Assembly (NCBI RefSeq): GCF_000964405.1 | Contig: NZ_BANE01000057.1 | Location: 1 to 51,828 of the forward strand | Direction: 5' to 3' | Length of the DNA: 51,828 bases | DNA from: Novacetimonas hansenii JCM 7643 | GTDB lineage: Bacteria; Pseudomonadota; Alphaproteobacteria; Acetobacterales; Acetobacteraceae | Position numbers and translations under genes: made by a program | In this document: in pieces, positions 17,570-26,121 of the stretch | Position numbering within the stretch: the first letter of the stretch is position 1 | Layout: every line of letters begins with the position of its first letter | Notes under the pieces: generated by a model | The model's input: the letters and a program-made list of their open reading frames with translations, nothing else | Databases searched by the model: none | What the model was told of the DNA's origin: nothing

Positions 17570-18637
17570 ATGGACATGTATCCTTTCGACGACAACAAAA
17601 CCTTCCCCAGCATGACCGAATCACTGGTCATTCATGCCGCACATGACCTGAGGCTGGAGCCGGTTCCCCTGCCCCAACCCGCACCCGATGAGGTCTGGGT
17701 GGACATGGCATGGGGTGGCATATGCGGTTCTGACCTGCATTATCTTGCCCATGGCGGCGTGGGGGCATCGGTATTACACGGCCCCATGGTTCTGGGACAT
17801 GAGGTCAGCGGCATTATTGCGCGTATAGGAAGCGAGGTCAGGGGATTTGCGCCAGGCGATGCGGTGGCGATTCATCCCGCCCGTCCCTGTGGCACCTGTC
17901 CCGAATGCATGGCGAGGCGACGCAACCTGTGCCGCAACACACGTTTTCTGGGGAGTGCAGCGCGTGATCCCCACACCGATGGCGGCTTTCGTCGCACGAT
18001 GGTGCTGGCGGCAACGCAACTGCGTCACCTGCCACCAGGACTGGATACATGCCGTGCCTGCCTTGCGGAACCCCTGTCCGTCGCGTTACATGCGGTTGCA
18101 CGCGCGGGTGACGTCCGGGGACGCACCGTAATGGTACAGGGGGCTGGACCGATTGGGCTGCTGCTGGTGGCCGCCCTTGCCCATCATGGGGCCGGACATA
18201 TTGTCGTCACCGATCTGGTGGATTTTCCCCTGCAACGCGCGCGACTGCTTGGGGCCGATGCATGTTACAATACCAGCAATGTCGAGGTTAGAGACGAATT
18301 CGACATCCTGTTCGAAGCTACTGGCGTGCCGGCAGCCCTGTCACATGCGATTACCCACACACGGCGCGGCGGCATACTGGTGCAGGTTGGTATGTTCCCG
18401 CCGGGTGATATTGCAGCGCCGATGGCCCTGATTATCAACAGGGAAATAGATGTCCGTGGCACCTTTCGATTTGATGTGGAATTCGATGCTGCCCTTGCCC
18501 TGCTGTCCGAAAAACCGGAAATTGCCGATATCCTCGTGACGCAGAAATTCCCGTTAAGTGATTTTTCCTCAGCTTTTGCCCTTGCCCCGGATCGCAGGCA
18601 GGCTGCAAAAATATTACTTTCACTGCAAGACGAGTAA
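17570..18637 (+). CDS. idnD: L-idonate 5-dehydrogenase-like zinc alcohol dehydrogenase
   Basis: Zinc-dependent medium-chain dehydrogenase that probably interconverts L-idonate and 5-keto-D-gluconate. Seen: catalytic zinc ligands in GGICGSDLHYL and GHEVSG, the structural zinc cysteines in PCGTCPECMARRRNLC, and the Rossmann motif VQGAGPIGLLL. From MTESL at 17612 it is 341 aa, equal to E. coli IdnD (343); ATG 17570 adds 14 residues. Neither has a clear Shine-Dalgarno site. The palindrome at 17515 lies just upstream. The Gno reductase gene is convergent 400 bases downstream, which supports the idonate assignment; sorbitol/xylitol-type dehydrogenases are the alternative. Confidence 0.8.
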   Translation: MDMYPFDDNKTFPSMTESLVIHAAHDLRLEPVPLPQPAPDEVWVDMAWGGICGSDLHYLAHGGVGASVLHGPMVLGHEVSGIIARIGSEVRGFAPGDAVAIHPARPCGTCPECMARRRNLCRNTRFLGSAARDPHTDGGFRRTMVLAATQLRHLPPGLDTCRACLAEPLSVALHAVARAGDVRGRTVMVQGAGPIGLLLVAALAHHGAGHIVVTDLVDFPLQRARLLGADACYNTSNVEVRDEFDILFEATGVPAALSHAITHTRRGGILVQVGMFPPGDIAAPMALIINREIDVRGTFRFDVEFDAALALLSEKPEIADILVTQKFPLSDFSSAFALAPDRRQAAKILLSLQDE

Positions 18638-19049
18638 ATCTCCTGCTTTGATTACGATCAGGCGCAGAGAATTCAAAGAATATCCAACCAGGAAAATATT
18701 GAAGAATCTTAAAGTATCTGTTGTGGTCAAGCTCATTTTGGCGTTCAAAGCCGCTTGACCCCAACGGATACGCTTGGAGACTGTTTGAAAAGATAAGTCC
18801 GATAAAATCTTGAGATAATAAAAGTTTTTGGTGAATATTTTTCAAAAATCTTCGAAAGCCCCCCCTTTTTAGATCAAAAGGCAACTCCAGAAATATTTTT
18901 CTATTTTTTATCAAAGGTTTGTTTTCAAACATCCCCTTATGTCCGATGGGTTTGAAATCTCTTTGAATGCCACAATCCATGAATTCATAAAAATACGATA
19001 TTTCGTGGATATTTACAAAATATCCACAATTTTATACTAAGTATTTACC
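18638..19049. other. Intergenic region between convergent idnD and gno
   Basis: 412 bases without a supported gene. A 181-codon minus-strand frame crossing it also runs antisense through the end of the dehydrogenase and resembles nothing known. The middle holds a hairpin-rich repeat-like stretch, listed separately. Confidence 0.5.
18820..18910. repeat. Decayed hairpin repeat, Acetobacteraceae intergenic type
   Basis: AAAGTTTTTGGTGAA leads into a near-palindromic ATTTTTCAAAAATCTTC and then a C-run, CTTTTT and AAAAGGC. This order resembles a hairpin repeat I recall from Komagataeibacter intergenic DNA (AAGTTTTTGG then AAGCTTTTT-hairpin then GCCGCC-hairpin). The family assignment is from memory. 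It may end both convergent transcripts. Confidence 0.4.
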
Positions 19050-19820
19050 TCATACTGATGACGTAAGACCACCGTCGACCATCAGAATATGTCCATTTAC
19101 GAAACTTGATGCCTCTGAGGAGAGAAACACTGCCGCCCCGACAAGTTCATCCACCCGTCCCCACCGCCCCGCAGGGGTACGCTGACATAACCATTTCGTA
19201 AAATCCTTATCAGCAACAAGATTTTCATTCATTTCCGTCTGAAAATACCCAGGCGCCAGCCCATTGACCTGCAACCCGTGCCGCGCCCAATCTGTGGCCA
19301 TTCCCTTGGTCAGGTTCTTTACCGCCCCCTTGGTTGCCGTATACGGCGCGATCCCAGGACGTGCGAGTTCACTTTGGACTGAGCAGATATTGACGATCTT
19401 ACCCTGCTTGCGCGGCAACATATGTTGCGCCACGGCCTGCCCTACGAAAAAGACCGCATTGAGATTGGTCGCAATCAGCGCATCCCAATCCTTACGGCTG
19501 AACTGTTCCAGCGGTGCGCGACGCTGGATTCCAGCATTATTGATCAGGATATCAATGGGACCATGATCACGTTCGATCGCCTCAACCCCGGCGATGACGG
19601 CATCTTGGTCCGTCACATCGAACCGGGCTGTAACAGCCTCAATCCCGTCCCCATCCAACACCATGCGCGCTGCCTCCAACGGTTCACGCGTGCGACCATT
19701 CAACACGATTTTCGCACCGTATTGCCCAAGCCCCCGGGCCAGTGCCAGCCCGATACCACGCGAAGCGCCGGTAACAAGCGCCCGTTTGCCCGCAAGTGAG
19801 AAAAGCGTATTATCCCGCAT
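19050..19820 (-). CDS. gno: Gluconate 5-dehydrogenase / 5-keto-D-gluconate reductase
   Basis: Cytoplasmic short-chain dehydrogenase that reduces 5-keto-D-gluconate to D-gluconate, usually with NADPH. Seen: TGASRGIG cofactor motif at 19-26, NNAGIQRR, the catalytic Ser in CSVQSEL, and the YTATKGAVKNLTKG Tyr-x3-Lys motif. The blocks PGIAPYTATKG and QVNGLAPGYFQTEMNE match Gluconobacter Gno as I remember it. The chosen ATG at 19820 has AGGA seven bases upstream and gives 256 aa, the Gno length; ATG 19838 is the alternative. It is convergent with the idnD-like gene; the two together form an idonate to 5-ketogluconate to gluconate route. Confidence 0.93.
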   Translation of the reverse strand: MRDNTLFSLAGKRALVTGASRGIGLALARGLGQYGAKIVLNGRTREPLEAARMVLDGDGIEAVTARFDVTDQDAVIAGVEAIERDHGPIDILINNAGIQRRAPLEQFSRKDWDALIATNLNAVFFVGQAVAQHMLPRKQGKIVNICSVQSELARPGIAPYTATKGAVKNLTKGMATDWARHGLQVNGLAPGYFQTEMNENLVADKDFTKWLCQRTPAGRWGRVDELVGAAVFLSSEASSFVNGHILMVDGGLTSSV

Positions 19821-20783
19821 GGTAATTCCTGCTTTCATTATTAAGGTCTCACTACCCTAACAGGATTATCGGTCCTGTGCTGCACACGTCTATGCGCGTG
19901 GCACCGGATTTTGTCCTGCATGGCAGCTATCCTGGGGAAAGTTTTTTCGATCCGCTTTCATTCAAATAGATCTTTTTCAAAAGATCTACCATACCGTGTA
20001 CTGTCCCCTCCCCCACAGGCATTCCCTTATCTTGTGATGCACACGCTTGACACCAGCATACAATGCCCTGTCGCAACCCGGCACAGGTACTATGGTCTTC
20101 TTGCCACCGCAGACCTGAACGGATACCCCTCTCTCGATTTTCAAACCGATCCGGGGAATGCATTCATTGCTATTGGAAAAGCTGCCGTGACAGACCGCCA
20201 CCATTCCCCTTCCCTGGTTGGCACGGATGACATGACCATCCTGCGTGAATCCCCTCTGCTGGGGTAGGAATTGTGCAGTTTCCCATCATGATGATCTGAC
20301 GCGATATAGAGACCTGGCATCTGGCACCAGTTCTGCCCGACTGGAGCCCAACAGCGGGGATCATTCATGCCGTATTCCCCACATGCCACGGGCGATTGCC
20401 TGCCGTGCAAACTCTGCTCGCTTTCCTTACGCATAAGTGCACTGCCCAGCGGAACCGGGCAAACAAAACTTTTGCCAAGTAGTTTATGGTTGGAGGCTAA
20501 AAGGTCGTTTGGAAATACCGCTGTCAAAAACATAAAATTTTTTGATGAATATCTTTATTTTATATTGATTTTTAACAACCACGATTTTTTAATGCCTGTA
20601 AAAATCATTCCAAAAACTGGTATAGAATTTACATGTCATTCTTCAATAAGGAATGGAATAATTTATGGAAACACATCATTTCCGGATTTAGCCTGTTCTG
20701 ATGCAAGCAAGGATATATGATCGGGGGGCTTTGCACGTTGCCTGCAAATCCTGTTCATATGCTATCCTCAAGAGGTCTCAACC
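19821..20783. other. Gene-free region between gno and wrbA
   Basis: 963 bases with no recognisable gene. Several frames of 60 to 130 codons exist on both strands (for example 19911-20267 plus and 20141-20533 minus), but they overlap each other, lack ribosome binding sites and match no family I know. It ends with the wrbA promoter. The perfect inverted repeat at 19967-19988 is the only clear structure. Confidence 0.5.
19967..19988. repeat. Perfect inverted repeat (hairpin)
   Basis: Arms TAGATCTTTT and AAAAGATCTA, 10 bp each, separated by TC. A GTTTTTT run lies about 25 bases before it, giving the same layout as the repeat-like stretch near 18820. It may be a second, diverged copy or a terminator-like element. 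Confidence 0.55.
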
Positions 20784-21380
20784 ATGCCCAAAGTTCTTGT
20801 GCTTTATTATTCATCCTATGGTCACATTGAAACAATGGCCAATGCAGTGGCAGACGGTGTCCGCTCTGCAGGGTTGGAAGCCAATGTAAAGCGGGTTCCT
20901 GAACTTGTTCCGCCAGAGGTAGCCAGTGCGCATCATTTCAAGGTTGAACAGGATGCCCCCATCGCGACGATTGATGAACTGGCGGATTACGACGCGATCA
21001 TCCTCGGTGCGCCCACCCGCTTTGGTCGCCTGCCAGCACAGATGGCCAATTTTTGGGACCAGACCGGTGGCCTGTGGTTGCGTGGGGCCCTGATCGGCAA
21101 GGTAGGTGCGGTATTCACCTCCACCGCGTCCCAGCATGGTGGGCAGGAAACCACTCTTTATTCGCTGATGTCGAACCTGATCCACCATGGCATGGTTATT
21201 ACTGGCCTTCCCTACAGTTTCCAAGGCCAGCTCAAGCTTGATGAAGTGACCGGCGGTTCTCCTTATGGCGCCACAACGATTGCCGCAGGCGACGGCTCCC
21301 GGCAGCCAAGTGCGAATGAACGTGACGGTGCAACATTCCTTGGCCAGCATGTCGCTGAAATCACAAAAAAGCTTGCATAA
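20784..21380 (+). CDS. wrbA: NAD(P)H:quinone oxidoreductase WrbA
   Basis: FMN-dependent flavodoxin-like enzyme that reduces quinones by two electrons and protects against redox cycling. Its 198 aa match the family. Seen: phosphate-binding loop [12 protein letters not shown] near residues 8-19, [21 protein letters not shown] in the middle (FMN and substrate contacts), the [13 protein letters not shown] loop at about 113-125, and the C-terminal [18 protein letters not shown]. The start ATG follows AAGAGG. It stands alone; a hairpin follows the stop. Confidence 0.95.
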   Translation: MPKVLVLYYSSYGHIETMANAVADGVRSAGLEANVKRVPELVPPEVASAHHFKVEQDAPIATIDELADYDAIILGAPTRFGRLPAQMANFWDQTGGLWLRGALIGKVGAVFTSTASQHGGQETTLYSLMSNLIHHGMVITGLPYSFQGQLKLDEVTGGSPYGATTIAAGDGSRQPSANERDGATFLGQHVAEITKKLA

Positions 21381-21391
21381 AGGACAGGACG

Positions 21392-21420
21392 CCCTCTTGC
21401 CCAGATAATGGGCCAGAGGG
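21392..21420 (+). terminator. Hairpin after wrbA
   Basis: Stem CCCTCT-x-GCCC paired with GGGC-x-AGAGGG around an AGATAAT loop, with one mismatch. It begins 12 bases after the wrbA stop. No long T-run follows, so it may be a weak or Rho-assisted terminator. Confidence 0.55.
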
Positions 21421-22425
21421 TTGGCGCCTTTCCTGCACAAGAGTTTTCATGTAGCCATGCTACTGGCTCAAACACATTGACTACATACAAGGTCATAAGG
21501 GCACGGATCAGTGCGGGAATAATGTTCCTGATCGACCTGAAAACAGACCGTTGCAAGCCGTGGATTCCAGAAAAATCCATGCCTTACGCGTGATTGCAAT
21601 CATGTATGATTGCACACCACCGCTTGCTTCGGTTTCTGCACGCCCCCCACCAAACTGTTGGTATTATCCAGCAGGAAATCGCCAGTTCAGATGCAAACCT
21701 GGTTGGGTGAATGATAATGACGCAGAAAACTCCCGAGTGAAGTTTCAAAAGAACCGCCTATCTTTGATAGAGCGACTTTGAGAAAACTTTATTTTTCTTA
21801 CTGTCGGGCGATATCATACCCATATTTATTATATTTTAGAAAATGATTCGTAGTTTCACAGCCATCCATGAAACGGTCTTGTGATATTATGGTTATATAT
21901 CACCCATCATTACCTGATGACATATACCAGAAATTTCTTCCATTTTTATTTATAATATACATATTTATTTTAAATTTCACAACGTATAAATAAAATATAC
22001 AAAATAATTTTCATTTTTCCAGATCGGGGAATGAATATACTGTCCCTGCATGGACTGTGGCAGCCGCCAATGCGATGACAGGAAAAAATAGACTACAGGT
22101 TATTGATTTCCTGTGACCCCCGTCAGGGAATAGACTAATTGGTCTTTATGATACCGACCAAGACCAAAAGGTTAACGTCTCCTATATTATTCTGAATTCA
22201 AAATAGTTCCTTCCATAGATAAAAAAATAATAACAATCTTGGAACCGTGCGAAAACCGCAGGTCTGTCTGTTAAAAATGGAATGAAATACGTGGTTTTTT
22301 GGCGGAATACAGTTCACGCGGTAACAATACTCATAAACTCGTGACCATTTTCACGACTTCGTTTTTTCACGTTCAGTAAAGGTGGGATTAGCCTCCGCAT
22401 CACCAATACTGGAGGAACATCCATC
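21421..22425. other. Long AT-rich leader upstream of sldB
   Basis: About 1 kb with no supported gene. The stretch 21780-22020 is very AT-rich. ACAGGAAA (22078-22085) and TTTCCTGT (22107-22114) form an inverted repeat, and TTGGTC and GACCAA another near 22140-22165. The region must carry the sldBA promoter. Its length leaves room for a small RNA or a long 5' leader, but no known riboswitch motif was recognised. Confidence 0.45.
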
Positions 22426-22812
22426 ATGTCCGCTTTCACAGTCCCCCAAACCGCCGGTGGATGGGCGACGCTTGGGCTTGCGATCATTATCACCTTACTG
22501 GGCCTGCCACTTGTTTATATGGGTGCGGAACTCGCGTTCCTTGGTGGGTCTTGGTACTACATCATTGTTGGCCTTGCCGTAACGGTGGCAGGCATTCTCA
22601 TGGCCATGGGCCGGGTTGCTGGGGGTATGCTTTACCTCGCGGCGGTCGCGTTCACGTGGCTGTGGGCATTGTGGGAAGTCGGTTTTGACGGCTGGGGCCT
22701 GTTGCCGCGTGTATTCGGCCCCACCCTGCTGGCTATTGGCGTATTGCTAAGCCTGCCGGTCCTGCGTCGTATACAAAACGCGCGTACCCTTACCGTGCGG
22801 GAGATTGCATGA
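22426..22812 (+). CDS. sldB: Polyol (glycerol/sorbitol) dehydrogenase membrane subunit
   Basis: Small hydrophobic subunit of the PQQ-dependent polyol dehydrogenase, anchoring the periplasmic catalytic subunit to the inner membrane and passing electrons to ubiquinone. The 128 residues hold four to five hydrophobic segments (TLGLAIIITLLGLPLVYMG; YYIIVGLAVTVAGILMAMG; MLYLAAVAFTWLWALWEVG; VFGPTLLAIGVLLSLPVL), the same layout as the N-terminal membrane domain of glucose dehydrogenase. The start ATG follows GGAGGAA. It overlaps sldA by four bases (ATGA), so the two subunits are translationally coupled. Confidence 0.95.
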   Translation: MSAFTVPQTAGGWATLGLAIIITLLGLPLVYMGAELAFLGGSWYYIIVGLAVTVAGILMAMGRVAGGMLYLAAVAFTWLWALWEVGFDGWGLLPRVFGPTLLAIGVLLSLPVLRRIQNARTLTVREIA

Positions 22813-25013
22813 TGTCTACCCCCCCGATGCTGCGTTCCTTTCTGCTGGGCGCCACAATCATCGCAGGCATGTCCTGTACGGTCGCCCTGGCGCAGGTTCC
22901 CCCTGCCGAGCAGCCCCCCGGCAAGGACAACGCCACGGTCCCGCCCACGGAACCAGCCCCCTTGGCTGATGCATTTTCCGCACCATCCCCCAACGCGCCG
23001 CAGGGGCCGGGTGTCAATGCCGCAAACATTCCAGACGGACCACCTGCCGAGCCCAGCGAAGCCACCCCGATGGTGGAACAGGTCACGGCAAATCCGGCGC
23101 ATGATGACTGGCCCGGCTATGGCCGTGATGACAGGGCGACCCGTTTTTCCCCGCTCAACCAGATCACGCCACAAAATATCGGCCATCTGAAGCGTGCCTT
23201 CATCTATCACACCGGCAGCAAGCCTGGTCCGGGGCAGGTGAACAAATGGGCCGCCGAGACCACCCCCATCAAGGTGGGAGACGGGCTGTACATGTGTTCC
23301 GCACTGAATGACATGATGCGCATCGACCCGGCCACAGGCAAGGAAATCTGGCACTTCCATGCCAACGAGAAATATGAAAGCATTCCCTATACGGCGGCAT
23401 GCAAGGCAGTTGTGTACTACACGTCCTCGACCGTGCCCGAAGGCGAGCATTGCCATCACCGTATCCTTGAAGCCACGCTGGATGAACGCCTGATCGAGGT
23501 AGATAGCGAGGATGGCAAAGTGTGTGAAGGGTTTGGCTGGCACGGCATGGTCAACCTGATGAAAGGCATGGGTGAGTCGGTGCCCGGTTTCGTGGCTGAA
23601 ACTGCGCCGCCGCCCATCGTCAACGGTGCGATCATCACCAATCAGGAAATCCTTGACGGTCAGCGCCGCTGGGCCCCCTCTGGGGTGATCCGTGGATATG
23701 ATGCCGAAACCGGGCGCTTCCTGTGGGCATGGGATGTCAATCGCCCGCATGAACATGGTGAACCAAAGGAAGGCGAACATTACAGTCGTGGCACCCCCAA
23801 TTCGTGGGCAGCCATGATCGGCGACAATGCACTGGGGCTGGTTTATGTGCCCACCGGAAATTCGGCGGCCGATTATTACAGCGCCATGCGCAGCCCGGAG
23901 GAAAACAAGGTTTCCTCCGCCGTTGTCGCGATCGATGTCAAAACGGGCGAGCCACGCTGGGTGTTCCAGACTGTGCATAAGGACGTATGGGACTACGACA
24001 TCGGGTCGCAGCCCACACTGATGGATTTCACCAGACCTGACGGCTCCACGGTTCCGGCATTGATTATGCCCACCAAGCGCGGACAGACCTTTGTACTCGA
24101 CCGCCGTACAGGTGATCCGGTGCTGCCGGTGGAAGAACGCCCTGCGCCCTCTCCTGGCATGGTCCCGGATGATACGCGTGCCCCCACACAGCCCTGGTCG
24201 GTGGGGATGCCACGCCTTGGCTTCGCCCCTCTCAAGGAAACCGATATGTGGGGTATGTCCCCCATTGATCAGCTTTACTGCCGCCTGAAATACCGTCGTG
24301 CCCATTATGTGGGCGAATTCACGCCCCCAAGCATCGATAAGCCGTGGCTGGAATATCCAGGCTATAATGGGGGATCCGACTGGGGCAGTGTGGCATATGA
24401 CGAAAAGAGCGGAATCCTGATCGCCAACTGGAACAATACACCGATGTATGACCAGTTAGTCAGCCGCAAGAAGGCCGATAAGTTGGGCCTGATGCCGGTG
24501 GACGACCCCAACTATAAACCCGGTGGCGGTGGGGCAGAGGGCGCAGGCGCCATGGCCGAAACCCCGTATGGTATCGTGGTTTCACCCTTCTGGGATGAAT
24601 ATACCGGCATGATGTGTAATCGCCCGCCCTATGGCATGATTACAGCCATCGACATGCACACCCAAAAAGTACTGTGGCAGCGCCCGTTGGGCAGTGCGCG
24701 TGCCAACGGACCATTTGGCCTGCCGACGCACCTGCCGCTGAATATCGGGACGCCCAACAATGGTGGACCGGTCATCACAGCCGGTGGCCTGATCTTTGTG
24801 GCGGCAACAACCGACAACATGATCCATGCCTTTGATATCCATACAGGTAAGGAAGTATGGAATGACGTCTTGCCCGGTGGTGGGCAGGCCACACCCATGA
24901 CGTATGAATATAAAGGCAAGCAGTATGTTGCCATCATGGCGGGTGGGCACCACTTCATGATGACACCGGTGACGGATGACCTCGTGGTCTATGCACTGGA
25001 TAATACGAACTGA
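22809..25013 (+). CDS. sldA: PQQ-dependent polyol dehydrogenase catalytic subunit
   Basis: Periplasmic quinoprotein with broad polyol specificity: glycerol to dihydroxyacetone, sorbitol to sorbose, arabitol to xylulose, gluconate to 5-ketogluconate. The 734-residue precursor has a signal peptide (to about residue 28, ALAQ), a Pro-rich linker to about residue 90, then an eight-bladed propeller. Blocks that match Gluconobacter SldA as I remember it: NKWAAETTPIKVGD, YESIPYTAACK, DGQRRWAPSGVIRGYDAE, RGTPNSWA, HKDVWDYDIGSQ (probable catalytic Asp region), LIMPTKRGQTFVLDRRTG and GTPNNGGPVIT. The start overlaps the sldB stop, with GGGAG upstream; ATG 22812 is equally possible. A strong terminator follows 28 bases after the stop. 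Confidence 0.97.
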   Translation: MMSTPPMLRSFLLGATIIAGMSCTVALAQVPPAEQPPGKDNATVPPTEPAPLADAFSAPSPNAPQGPGVNAANIPDGPPAEPSEATPMVEQVTANPAHDDWPGYGRDDRATRFSPLNQITPQNIGHLKRAFIYHTGSKPGPGQVNKWAAETTPIKVGDGLYMCSALNDMMRIDPATGKEIWHFHANEKYESIPYTAACKAVVYYTSSTVPEGEHCHHRILEATLDERLIEVDSEDGKVCEGFGWHGMVNLMKGMGESVPGFVAETAPPPIVNGAIITNQEILDGQRRWAPSGVIRGYDAETGRFLWAWDVNRPHEHGEPKEGEHYSRGTPNSWAAMIGDNALGLVYVPTGNSAADYYSAMRSPEENKVSSAVVAIDVKTGEPRWVFQTVHKDVWDYDIGSQPTLMDFTRPDGSTVPALIMPTKRGQTFVLDRRTGDPVLPVEERPAPSPGMVPDDTRAPTQPWSVGMPRLGFAPLKETDMWGMSPIDQLYCRLKYRRAHYVGEFTPPSIDKPWLEYPGYNGGSDWGSVAYDEKSGILIANWNNTPMYDQLVSRKKADKLGLMPVDDPNYKPGGGGAEGAGAMAETPYGIVVSPFWDEYTGMMCNRPPYGMITAIDMHTQKVLWQRPLGSARANGPFGLPTHLPLNIGTPNNGGPVITAGGLIFVAATTDNMIHAFDIHTGKEVWNDVLPGGGQATPMTYEYKGKQYVAIMAGGHHFMMTPVTDDLVVYALDNTN

Positions 25014-25040
25014 TCGTCTGGTCTCTTGCAGACACAGCGA

Positions 25041-25072
25041 AACGGGACCGCGCAATGCGGTCCCGTTTTTTT
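25041..25072 (+). terminator. Rho-independent terminator of sldBA
   Basis: Perfect 11-bp stem AACGGGACCGC and GCGGTCCCGTT with a GCAAT loop, followed by a run of T. This is a textbook intrinsic terminator. Confidence 0.95.
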
Positions 25073-25155
25073 ACGACAGGAATATATAATTTATAAAAGA
25101 TATATATTATAAGAATGTTTTTGAAATCTACACTCTGTCGGACAGGCTCGTGCGC

Positions 25156-26121
25156 TCACAGATCAAGAGTCAACGAAGGGGTGCGACTACGTGAACAGCA
25201 TAGGGCAATGTGACCACCCTGCTCTTCTTGTGTCAGCACCACGTCACGATGATCGCCCACCCCGGCCAGAAGCGGGACGATACATGCACCACACATGCCC
25301 TGCTCACATGCCAGATCGATTTCTATCCCCGCAGCCAGCAGGGCGGATGCGATACTCTGTCCTGCCTGGACCCGGATGGTTTGCCCGGATCGGGCCAACA
25401 CAACCTCAAATGGCTGGTCCATAAGGCTATGGGAGGACTCTGCGGGACGGAAATATTCAGTATGGATCTGCTCTGCGCGCCAGCCCGCAGCAACAGCATG
25501 AGAAGAAACGGCATTCATGAACCCATCTGGCCCACACAGCATGATTGCCGTATCGGGTGAAGGTATGTTCAGGCAATCGGGATATCCCTCCCGCAGGCTT
25601 CGTCTGAAATGGACATGTTCCTGATACGAACTGTTGCGGAGCATATCTGCAAACGGGGCCTGTTCCGGTTCCCGTGTGTAATAGTGCAATTCCCATTCTG
25701 CATTGTTACGCTGAAGGCGCAGCAGCATCGGCAATAGCGGCGTAATGCCGATCCCACCCGCCACAAGCGAATATCGTCGTGCCTCAGGCAACGTGAACGC
25801 ATTGCGCGGGCTGGATATCTGCAATTCCATGCCGGGGCTGACTTGGGTGCATAATGATGCTGACCCACCACGTGATGTGGCATTGTCATGCTTGATACAC
25901 ACTTCATAAGCAGAAGTATCATCCGCTGAACCACACAGCGAATATTGCCGGATCAGGCCAGACGGCGTCATGATATCCACATGCGCCCCAGGCTCAAACC
26001 CTGGCAGGTTTTCATCATCCGCGCGCGCCACCAGACGCAGGCGCACGCACCTGGCCCCTTCTGACGTGACACTTTCAACAAGGACAGGAAACAGGGAAGA
26101 CATCGCCACAGCTACCTTCAC
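25156..26121 (-). CDS. Rieske oxygenase reductase subunit (VanB/PDR type)
   Basis: Electron-transfer partner of the adjacent oxygenase, moving electrons from NAD(P)H through flavin to a [2Fe-2S] centre. Domain order: flavin domain with RQYSLCG at 58-64, NAD domain with AGGIGITPLLPML at 121-133, and a C-terminal plant-type ferredoxin domain with CEQGMCGACI plus a later Cys in HIALCC. The 321 aa and domain order are those of the phthalate dioxygenase reductase/VanB family. A GTG start overlaps the oxygenase stop (GTGA at 26118-26121); ATG at 26103 is an alternative. It is the second gene of a two-gene operon. Confidence 0.92.
   Translation of the reverse strand: MKVAVAMSSLFPVLVESVTSEGARCVRLRLVARADDENLPGFEPGAHVDIMTPSGLIRQYSLCGSADDTSAYEVCIKHDNATSRGGSASLCTQVSPGMELQISSPRNAFTLPEARRYSLVAGGIGITPLLPMLLRLQRNNAEWELHYYTREPEQAPFADMLRNSSYQEHVHFRRSLREGYPDCLNIPSPDTAIMLCGPDGFMNAVSSHAVAAGWRAEQIHTEYFRPAESSHSLMDQPFEVVLARSGQTIRVQAGQSIASALLAAGIEIDLACEQGMCGACIVPLLAGVGDHRDVVLTQEEQGGHIALCCSRSRTPSLTLDL

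Noticed and set aside
18435-18980. 181-codon minus-strand open frame near idnD
   Set aside because: Half is antisense to the dehydrogenase, the rest is AT-rich repeat-like DNA; no ribosome binding site or family match.
20141-20533. 130-codon minus-strand frame in the gno-wrbA gap
   Set aside because: Overlapped by equally long frames on the other strand; composition and start context do not support coding.
22632-24305. 557-codon minus-strand open frame
   Set aside because: Lies fully antisense to sldB/sldA, whose sequence matches a known family; the frame is a product of high GC codon bias.
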